64,000 bases of DNA from contig JAEWIS010000030.1 in the NCBI GenBank assembly GCA_023386955.1, positions 104,495-168,494 of the forward strand. The letters run 5' to 3'. A program made the position numbers and the translations under genes. Of the stretch, positions 36,709-47,000 are shown piece after piece (the first letter of the stretch is position 1; each line of letters begins with the position of its first letter). The notes below the pieces were generated by a model that worked only from the letters and a program-made list of their open reading frames with translations, made no database searches and had not been told where the DNA came from. This DNA comes from Bacillota bacterium (GTDB taxonomy: Bacteria > Bacillota > Bacilli > Paenibacillales > NBRC-103111).

Positions 36709-37548
36709 ATGGCAGGACGTAGCAAGGGACTCAAATTCGTACTAATGACTAGTGTGTATGCAATGCTGATCATAACGGTGCTGTTTATGCTGGTGCCCTA
36801 CATTTGGATGCTGTCATCCTCATTGAAGCTGAACAAGGACGTGTTCACCTTTCCCATGCAGTGGATTCCCGAGGCGCCGCGGTGGCAGAACTATGCGGAC
36901 ATCTGGACGCGGATTCCATTGGGCAAGTTTATTTATAACACAGCCAAATTATCGATTATCGTGACGGTGTTGCAGCTGTTTACCTCCAGCTTCGCCGCTT
37001 ATGCATTCTCCAAGCTGAGATTCAAGGGCCGCAATGCGCTGTTCCTGGGTTACATCGCCACCATTGCGATTCCTTGGCAGGCATATATGGTGCCGCAGTT
37101 TATCCTGATGCGTTCGATGGGTCTGAATAATACCCACCTGGCCATCATCCTGCTGCAGGCCTTCTCCGCCTTCGGAGTGTTCCTGATGCGGCAGTTCTAT
37201 CAGGGAATTCCCGATGAGCTGTGCGAGGCGGCGCGGATCGACGGCCTAAGCGAATACGGCATCTGGGCAAGAATCATGCTTCCCTTGTCCAAGCCGGCTT
37301 TGTCCACGCTCTTGATCTTCACCTTTGTGTCCACCTGGAACGACTTCCTGGGGCCGATGATTTACCTGACCAAAACCGAGCTGAAAACCATCCAGATCGG
37401 TCTGCGGATGTTCATCTCCCAATACTCTGCGGAATATGGCCTTATTATGGCGGCCAGCGTTATTTCCATCATTCCCGTGCTGATTGTATTCCTGACTCTC
37501 CAAAAGTATTTCGTACAGGGCATCGCGTCATCGGGCATCAAGGGCTGA
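36709..37548 (+). CDS. Sugar ABC transporter permease (UgpE/LacG type)
   Basis: 279 residues, six predicted helices, EAA loop EAARIDGLSEYGIWARIMLP and C-terminus KYFVQGIASSGIKG typical of carbohydrate permeases. AAGGGGG precedes the ATG. Last gene of the operon; the needed ATPase must be supplied from elsewhere. Confidence 0.92.
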   Translation: MAGRSKGLKFVLMTSVYAMLIITVLFMLVPYIWMLSSSLKLNKDVFTFPMQWIPEAPRWQNYADIWTRIPLGKFIYNTAKLSIIVTVLQLFTSSFAAYAFSKLRFKGRNALFLGYIATIAIPWQAYMVPQFILMRSMGLNNTHLAIILLQAFSAFGVFLMRQFYQGIPDELCEAARIDGLSEYGIWARIMLPLSKPALSTLLIFTFVSTWNDFLGPMIYLTKTELKTIQIGLRMFISQYSAEYGLIMAASVISIIPVLIVFLTLQKYFVQGIASSGIKG

Positions 37549-37606
37549 CCGGCGGTTCCAATGGCTGATTCCAAGCCCTGCCACCGCCATACGACAACAA
37601 GACATG

Positions 37607-37640
37607 ATGAAGCGCGGCTCCAGTGGGCTGCGCTTCTTTG
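37607..37640 (+). terminator. Terminator of the second sugar transporter operon
   Basis: GAAGCGC / GCGCTTC with an inner GGC/GGCT region, then TTTG. The 524-bp gap 37549-38072 holds this, a G-rich stretch (37650-37760) with no gene, and the 52-bp repeat. Confidence 0.6.
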
Positions 37641-37844
37641 TTCAGACTGGTGTGTAGAGAAGGAGGGCAGAGGGAGCCAGGTCGGGCGGGTGAAGCAAGA
37701 CGAGGTGGACGTTGGGGAGGTGGGGAGTAATGCTGGGGGTGGGGGGCAGTGCCGGTACTCCAGCCAAATGGAGTTTTGATAAAATGGAATATTATGTAAT
37801 TTACTTGTTATAGAAATGTCAGGAAGAGGCGGGCCGTCACCTTA

Positions 37845-38016
37845 TGTATGAAAAACCGAGTATAAATCCTGTCAAAGCACCAATTGGGACCCATTGTGTA
37901 TGAAAAACCGAGCATAAACCTGGCCAAAGAGGCTGTTGGGACCCATTGTGTATGAAAAACCGAGCATAAACCCCGGAAAAGCGCCTGCTGGGGCATATCC
38001 TGTATGAAAAACCGAG
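37845..38016 (+). repeat. 52-bp-period tandem repeat, four copies
   Basis: TGTATGAAAAACCGAG occurs at 37845, 37897, 37949 and 38001, each exactly 52 bp apart. The 36-bp sections between are related too: copies 1 and 2 end in GGGACCCATTG and copies 2 and 3 share CATAAACC after the core. The array ends 57 bp before the start codon of the giant enzyme gene, so it lies in its promoter or leader. A single related core sits inverted at 875-888. Confidence 0.85.
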
Positions 38017-38072
38017 TTCACGCCCCACAAGGGTAAGGCACTATCCTCATCATCCACATAAGGAGGATTTCA

Positions 38073-41000
38073 ATGAAGAAAAAGCAAACCCTCGGAAGCC
38101 GGTTATGTGCGCTTGCCATGGTGGCCGTGCTTCTGGCCGGATTGTTCCAGTCCGTTTTGCCGCCACAGAAGGCATCAGCTGCAGCGCCGGAAACCGTGTA
38201 TGCTGCCGCCTACACAGGAGCTACCTCAACCGCAGGCACCTCGCTGCCAACCGCCATCGAGCTGGGTGGCGTGCAATCGGCGGTCACCTGGTTCATCGGG
38301 GCGGATACCTTTGCCATTCCGTATGATATCGCCACGGTTACCGGAACGGCGGCCAACGGTACAACCGTAATGGCTAACGTAGTGGTGCTGCCTCCGCAGA
38401 GCAGCCCGCTAGTCTATTTTGTGGACAGCGGCACCGGTCCGGATTGGGCCAACCCGCCTCTCGGAACCGACAAAAAGCCGGTGATCCGTTCGCTATTCTA
38501 TGAGGCGGTCACCCAATTAATCGGAGTGCACCTGGCTAACGAAGTGTCCGACCAGATTTTCAACATGACCGGAGAACCCAACAATACTTGGGGAGCCGTT
38601 GTGGGCTTGCGCGCCAACTCTACCCGGACCGATCCGCTGCAAAGCCCGGATGGCGCAGCTGCCGGTGATTCCACTGATCTTTACCGCATCGGTCTGCGTA
38701 CCGGCAACAACTCCATTTCGTATAAGCTAACCTTGGCCCCAGGCAAGTATACCCTGACCAGCGGCTTCTTCGATTGGTACGGCACACGCTCCCGGGAGAC
38801 GAAGCCCCGGATCGATTACACCGATACAAGCGGCACCGTGAAAACTCTGCAGCTGGACCAATACAATACCAACGCCACGACCCAGATATCCAGCGAATTC
38901 ACCCTGCCTGCGGATGCCAATGCCAGCGTACCCGTTACATTGACCTACGCCAATGTGTCCGGCGAAGCGCCGATTCTGAGCTGGTTCTCCGTTGCCCAGG
39001 GAGGCATCAAAACCATGATAGAGGATGCCCGCAAGGCTGCCGCCTCCATGGTGAAGGTGCTGCTGGACGGCAACGACATCAAAGCAGACAATGTCAACGG
39101 CTTGACCTTCAAGGGCTTCGGCGTACTCAGCGCCAACAGCACCAGTGCCCTGCTGATGGATTATAAGGCCGAGCATCCGGATAAATATACGGAGCTGCTC
39201 CAGGTGCTGTTCGGCGGTGAACATCCGCTTATGTCCCATGTGAAAATTGAAATGGGCAATGACCGGAACAACTCCACCGGCCCTGATCCGGCCACCATGC
39301 GGACGGCTGACGAACCGGCCAATGTGACCCGCCATCCCGGCTTCCAGCTGGCTGCGGATGCCAAGGCGGTTAACCCCAACGTCAAGGTCAGCATTCTGCG
39401 CTGGAGTGCTCCGGCTTGGGCAGATAATAACGACAAAATCTATACCTGGTACAAAAACACCCTTTTGGCGGCTTATCGGGAATACGGCTATATGGCGGAC
39501 TATGTGAACCCGTATATTAATGAACATGCGCCTGACCTGAATTGGACCAGGGAATATGTCGCCAAGGTAAGAAACGACGCCGAGGGTTTCCTGAACGCAG
39601 AAGAGAAAACGCTTTATAACCGGATGGAGATGGTGATATCCGACGAGGTGGGCATTGGCAGCTTCGGGGGCAGTCTGGTGAGTGACGCAACGCTCCGGGA
39701 TGTGATATCTGTAGCCGGGTACCACTACAATACCGACGATGACAGCGCCGGCAACTTCAAAAAGCTGGCAGAGCAGTACGATCTGGAAATCTGGAACAGC
39801 GAAGCCCAGGCCACCTTCAGCAATTCGGCTTTCCGTCCGCACAACAAAGTGAAGGACCCCTCCGCAGCAGGAACCGGCATTGGCGGTACCGGCAGTGCGC
39901 TGGAGATGGGCAACACCATTATCAAGGGCTTCGTCAACTCCCGGCGGACCCACTTTATTTATCAGCCGGCCATCGGCTCCTTTTATGAGGGAGGGCAGTA
40001 CTCCTTCAAGGAACTGGTCAGCGCCCGCGATCCGTGGTCGGGCTGGATTCATTATGATGCGGGGCTGGCGGTGCTGCAGCATTTCAACTGGTTCATGAAG
40101 GCCGGCTGGGAAAATGAGACCAACACCGCCGGCATTTGGCGGGCCGTCCCGCAAGCCAGCTATACCGGAGCCACCGGTACCAACCCGGTAAGCGGGCGCA
40201 ACGGCACCCCCAGCTATATGACCATGGCGGCGCCGGACAAGAGCAACTTTTCCACAGTTATCGTCAATGACAGCGAATATGAACGCACTTATAAGCTTCA
40301 GACTGTAAACATGGCCTTCTCCGCAGGAAAACCTCCGTTGGAGGTGTGGGAGACCCGGGCTGCAGAGGCAGGCGAAGCCTTCAACAGCCGGTACATGCAA
40401 TACCTGGGAGAGGCTGCTGCCGATGGGGCGGGTGTCTACACGGTAAAGGTGAAGCCGTATTCCGTTGTGACAGTAACCTCCTTGGACAACGACAGCAATC
40501 CGGCCTACCGCAAGGCGCTTCCCGTGGAAGGGGAACGGACTGTTTTGGATACGGACGCCACAGGCGCCGGACAGAATACTTCGGACAACATACTGTATGC
40601 GGATAATTTTGATTATACAAGCCGAACCGTTCCCGTCATCGGCGCAGGCGGTTTGGTCACCGGAAGCCAAAGCTATGTGGATTCCCGTGGTGGTCCCAAA
40701 GGAGCCATTCCCCGTTATACCCATGACCGCAACGGCGCCTTCGAGGCTTATCTCGATGAAACCACAGGCAATTATGTGCTGCGCCAGCAATTGGACAGAA
40801 GCAGCATGGGCTTGGGCGGCACCTGGAACAACGGCGAACCGGTTACAGCCATCGGTGACAACCGGTGGATGAACTACAGGGCCAGTGTGGATGTATCATT
40901 CGAAAATAACAGCATCCAAGGGGGTGCCAACTATGCAGCCATCGGCGCAAGATACCAGGGCGGCGGCAGCTCCCATTCCATAACGGGCACGCCGTATGTG

Positions 41001-44000
41001 CTGAAATTCTGGTTTGACGGCGGCTGGCAGCTTCTGGTGAACAATGTGCAGGTGGCCAATGGCAATGCGGCCAGCGGTGAAGGAGGCGTCAGGATTGAGG
41101 GCTTTAATACCGCCCATAATGCCTGGCATAAGCTGGCCATCGAAGCAGCGGGAAGCAAAATCACGGCGTATCTGGACGGTGTGAAGCTTGCCACCTATAC
41201 CGACCCGAGCCCCAAGCTTTCCGGGCGGGTGGATCTGGCCAGCGGCTATTATTTTACCCGTTTTGACAATTTGGTGGTGGAAAAGCTGGACGGCTACGAG
41301 CCTTATTATACCGAGCTGCTGGATAATCTGGAGATGACCGATTTGGCTCCGGTTCCGCAGCAAAAGCTGGTGTACAGCGGGTCTTGGAACCACACCAACG
41401 GGCAGGGCATGTATATCTACCAACGCTCCATTTCGGCTAGCCAGGGGACAGGAGCCGCACTATCCTACACCTTTACCGGTACCGGACTGGATTTGCTCGG
41501 ACCGAACGACGGCACGGCCAAGCTGGAGGTGACCGTAGATGGCCTGACCGTCGCCAAGGCGGCTCCCACCCTTGCCTCCAAGGAGCTGTACCAAACCTAT
41601 AGCCTCCGGGGGCTCAAGTACGGTCCTCATACCGTTGAAGTGAAGGTGGTCAGCGGGAACCTGTCTGTGGATGCGGTGGCGGTAGTGCCTGGTTTGACCC
41701 ACGGCGCGCCGGATACAACGGCATTGCAGACTGCAAGCACGTCAGCTCAAGCGGTAACCCGCCAGCCGGAATTTACCGAGGCCGATTGGCAGCGGTTCGA
41801 GGCACTGCGCGCTGAAGCAGGGGAGGCCCTGGCCGATCCGGCAGCCTACCGGCTGGACCAGGAAGGCGCGGAGCAGCTTGCTGCACGTTTGACAGCGGCG
41901 GAGCAACAGCTGTATATGGGCGACATTATCTCTTTGGCTACCCCTTTTTACGCGGCCACATATACCGGCACGGCTCCTGCGCTGCCCCAAACTGTAGAGG
42001 CCAAACATCAGGACGGCACCACCTCGATGGTGAAGGTAGATTGGAAGCTCCAGGATACTGCTTTTGCCACCCCTTATGAAACGGTCTCCGTTAAAGGAAC
42101 CTACGGCAATTTGGAAACCACTGCTTATGTGGAAGTAGTGCCTCCAGGTCTGGTTTATTTCGTGGATACCGGTGTTACGGTAGATGGGGATACACCTCCG
42201 TATACCCTCATCAAAAGCCTGGTTGGGGAGACTCTGCTGAATAACAAGGCGGATCAGCCTTCAACCGGCGACAGTGTCTGGGGACATACTCCGGCCAACA
42301 GCAATTACCAGATGAAGGGGCTGGGCGGCGCCGTGGTAGCAACGGATAAAGGCCAAACCGGTGTGTACGGCTCCAACACCCGCAACAATCCGCTGGGTTA
42401 TGTGTTCCCCCTAACGGCGGGCAAGTATACCATCACCTCCTTCCACAGGGACTGGTGGAGTAACACTAACCGGACTATGGACATCAGTCTGAGCTACATG
42501 GATGCCCAAGGCGCTACAGTGACGGAACCCGTCCGAACCGGGCTGGTAGCAGGTTCCGGCGGCGTATCTGTCAGTCACAGCTTTACGCTGCCCGTTGACG
42601 GAACCGTCAAGCTGTCCATTAACAATACCTATTCGGGCAACCAGGCTTCTCTGGTCAGTTATGTGGCCGTTGCCAAACGGGTACCCAGCCCGGCGGATGT
42701 GCAGGCGGTCCAAGAAGCCAAGAGCATCCTTGAAGGAGCGGCCTACACCGTAGAGAGGACTGCAGCCAATACGGAGGAGGACGTACGGACCTGGCTGCGT
42801 CAAACCATGAGCGGATTGCCTGGTTTTGCCGCAACAGGAGTTACGGCAGGCGAAATCGCCTTCACCTCCTTCCAGGCAGCCTCCGGCACAGCACCGGGCA
42901 GCTTCAGTTTTACGGTGGCACTGTCCAAGGGTGAAGCCGAAGCAAGCGCAGCGGCAAACGGTGTCATTAAAGCGCCCGTGGTGGATACCTCCCGGACTAC
43001 CCAGGCTTATGCAGCTTATGCGGGAACCCTCCCCCAGCTGCCCCAGCTGGTGCGTTTGGCGGATGGAGGACCGGAATATCCCGTAACACGCTGGACAACA
43101 GACGGCAGCACCCTCGTCACTGCAGCGGATTTTGATACCCCCTTTGAGACCATCCCGGTATCCGGCGCTTACAACGACGGCAGCGGGGATAAACAGTTCC
43201 AGGCCTATGTGGAGGTGATTCCTCCGGGCCTGAAGTATTTCATTGATGCCGGAGCGTCGGCACCCGTTATCTATGAGGCTGTCAGCAAGCTGGCTGTAGG
43301 GACTCTGTTAAACGGCTCGGCCAACCAGCTGTACAGTGAAGGCTCGGGATCGGGTTGGGGCTACACGGCCCTGAGCAGCACGGGAGCCGTCAAACCCATC
43401 ATTAATAAATCCGCTCAGCCCGATCTGGACAAACATGCAACAGGCATCATGATCGACGGCGGCGATCCCCTGTCCACCCTGACCTACCGGTTAGGCGGAC
43501 TGGAAGGAGGCAAAAGCTACCGCTTTACCTCTTATCACCGGCTGTGGTGGGATAATGAAATGCCGCTGAAAATTGCCGTGGAATACAGCCTGAACGGTAA
43601 AACCGTCTCCCAGCTAGTGAACCGTCTGCACCTGGATCATGCGGGACATTCACAACGAGTCGAATACAGCCTCAATCTTCCGGTCGGAGCCTCCGATGTG
43701 CGTTATGTACTGACCAATGTGGGCTCGTATACGGCAGGTCCGGGAGCAGGCAAAACCAACAAAAATGCCGCCATCAGCTGGCTGGCAGTGGAGGAGCTGG
43801 CGGCTCCGGCGCAACCTTCCGTATATACCTCACTGGGTGGGGTGGCAGGTGAAAATACCGATGTGTGGCTGGATACCAAGGGTGCTCCCATCCAGGCCCA
43901 CGGCGGCCAGGTTACATGGGTGGAGCACATCACGTGGAACGGGAATGAGCCGTCTTATACAGCCGCTCCGACTCAGGGCGACGGCGCCTGGTTATGGGTG

Positions 44001-47000
44001 GGTGAGGACAAAACCTATGGCGGGCGTCCCATCGGCGGTATTCGCACCTATGTGTCCAAGGATCTGTACAATTGGGTGGATATGGGGGTAGCGCTGTATC
44101 CCCACCGGATGTTCCCCATGGAGAAAACGGCGGATGGCACCGGAGTACAATTGAGCAATACCCGCCTGGCAGAGCTTAAGGCCAGAGCTATGGCGGCGCC
44201 GGGTGCGGGCCAGAACGAATTGGGCCAGCCGTTAACCCAGGCGGATATTGATGGTGCCCGTGACTTCCTGCAGGCTTATGTGGACCGGAGCGCCCATCCC
44301 AACTACAGCCGAAGCGCAGATGCAGGCTTCGATTATGCGTCGGCCGTTTATGATGATGCAAGCCTGAAGCTTGCGTTTGACCGTACGTATGCCTACTACA
44401 CCATTATGGAACGCCCCAAGATGCTGTATAACGAACAGACCGGGAAGTATGTGATCGTGTACCACGCCGACGGGCCCACGGATGCACGGATACTGGAGCA
44501 ATTCGACACCCTGGTGAGCGACCCTATGTATAACACCGGGATCAGCCGGTACAGCCGGGCGCAAATGGGTTTTGCCGTATCGGATACACCTTTCGGCCCC
44601 TTCAAGCTGGTGAACGCCCAAAAGATGAACTACATTGAGGGCTACTACGACAGCAACAAGGGTATGGCCCGGGATATGACCGTATTCCAGGATGACGACG
44701 GCAAGGCGTATGCCATTTATTCCAGCGAAGAGAACAAGTACACGTATGTTTCCCTGTTGAATGAGACGTACACCGCCCCGGCCCAAGACGGCACCTCCGG
44801 GTTTGGTGAAACCTTCACGGCCCGGGTTTTCCCTGACGCCAGCCGGGAGGCTCCGGCAGTGTTCAAGTACGACGGGTATTATTACTTCATAACCTCCGGC
44901 ACAACAGGCTGGGATCCGAACCCGTCTATTGCGTACAGGGCCAACCATATATTTGGCAATACAGAGGATGGAGGCAAAACCTTCACGCCCTATACCAAGC
45001 TGGGGAATCCGTTCCCCAACGACAGCTCCAATACCTCTTACCGGACGCAGTCCACAGCAGTCATTCCTTATGACGCGGAGAACGGACTGTTCATCTACAT
45101 GGGAGACCGCTGGATCCAGCGGGCATTGGAGACCTCCGGTTATGCGTGGGTTCCCCTGCGCATCACGTCCAACGGCACCCAAATCGAAGGCCAAACCCTC
45201 AGCAACTGGACCCTGGATGTGCTGGACGGGTATTCGCCGTTGAAGGTGCTGACAACCATAAACAACACCTTCCGGTTGGGCGAAGCTCTTGAGCTGCCAT
45301 TAACCCTGGATGTACAGAAGGGCAAAACCGTCTACCGGGATATCTCGGTGATCTGGGATGCGGCCAGTCTGGAGGCGGCAAGGCTAACCGTCGGAGCCGC
45401 TGCTGTAAAAGGAACCCTTGGCGGCATTTTGGCAGGCAGCCGGGTGGATGTGAAGGTCACGGTTGCCCTTCCGGACAATCTGCAGTATTTCGTTAATCCG
45501 GCGTCGGGGGATGTACCGCAATATACCCAGCTGATGGAGGCCTACAAAACCTCCACAGGCAAAGTCCTGCGGCACGAGGCTGCGGAGCAGATGTATGATC
45601 CTGCAGCTGGTAAAACATGGGGATATTCCGGTAATAACAGTACCTTGAGAGTCAATACAGCGGATATTTTCCAAAGCTTGCGTTATGTGAACAGCTCCTC
45701 GGAACGGAATCTGACCTACAAGTTCGATCTGGAAAAAGGTGATTATACCGTCTACATGGGCTTCTACGATCCCTGGTTCTCCAGTTCTCAATCCAAGCGG
45801 GCTGCCAATACGGTCATTAACGGCGTAACCGTGGAGAGCGGACGGATTATCAATGCTTCCTATGCGGTTGCGGAGCATAAGGGAATTGTCATGAATGAGG
45901 ATGGGACCATGGAGATTATGGTGGCCCCCGCCAATTCCGGCAGCAATACGGATGTGCAGCTCAGTTGGATTATGATTACCCAAACGCCGGGTGCAGACGC
46001 GGTAAAACCGGTGATCACTCTTCTGGGAGAAGATCCGGCCTACGTAAACCAAGGCGCGGTATACACGGACGCGGGAGCGACGGCATTGGATAACCGGGAC
46101 GGGAATATAACGGACCGGATTAGCACCACCTACAGCTGGAACGGGCTTCCCGCAGCAGGAGTCAGCACGGTGACGGAAGCCACCTACAAAGTCCACTACA
46201 ATGTCTCCGATACCGCTGGCAACCTGGCGGCTGAGGTGACACGGACAGTTGTGGTGAAGGCTCCTCCCACTGAGCCGGATACAATGAAGCCGCAGATCAC
46301 CCTGTTGGGGCATGAGCTGGTGACTCTAGGGGTAGGCTGGGAGTATACGGATGCCGGGGCTATCGCTATGGATGACCGGGATGGAGATATTACGGAGCGG
46401 ATTATCACGTCCTACAGCTGGAACGGTCTTCCTGCAGCAGAAGTCAGTACGGTGACGGAAGCCACCTACACGGTGCATTATAATGTCAGCGACCTGGCGG
46501 GCAACCGGGCCAATGAGGTGACGCGGACAGTGGTGGTGGCCACCTATGGCGGGCCCGATGTGGTGAAGCCCGTGATAACCTTATTTGGTGATGCAACCAT
46601 TACCTTGGAAAACGGAGCGGTTTATCTTGACCCGGGTGCCCTTGCGGCGGATGACCGGGACGGCAACATTACGGACCGTCTGGTGACCACGATTAGCTTT
46701 GAGGGCAAGCCAGTTACGGCTGTCAACACCCTTGCGGCCGGAACCTATACCATCCATTACAATGTGCAGGATGCGGCAGGCAACGCGGCGGAGGAGAAGA
46801 CCCGGGAGGTCATTGTGAAGACGCCGCCAATCCTGCCGGATAAAGTAAAACCCGTTATTATACTGAATGGCAACAAAACGGTATATGCAGGACACGGTTC
46901 GGGCTACCAGGATGAAGGTGCTGCCGCAACCGATGACCGGGACGGCAACATTACGGAACGGATCGTGACCACGATTACCTTTGGGGGCAAGCCAGTTTCG

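Noticed and set aside
37845..38016. CRISPR-like array of 16-bp repeats with 36-bp spacers
   Set aside because: The spacers are related to one another, the repeat is too short, and no cas genes are present.
38727..40790. 687-codon open frame antisense to the GH59 module
   Set aside because: No ribosome site or domain; it mirrors the codon bias of the sense gene, a common artefact in GC-rich DNA.
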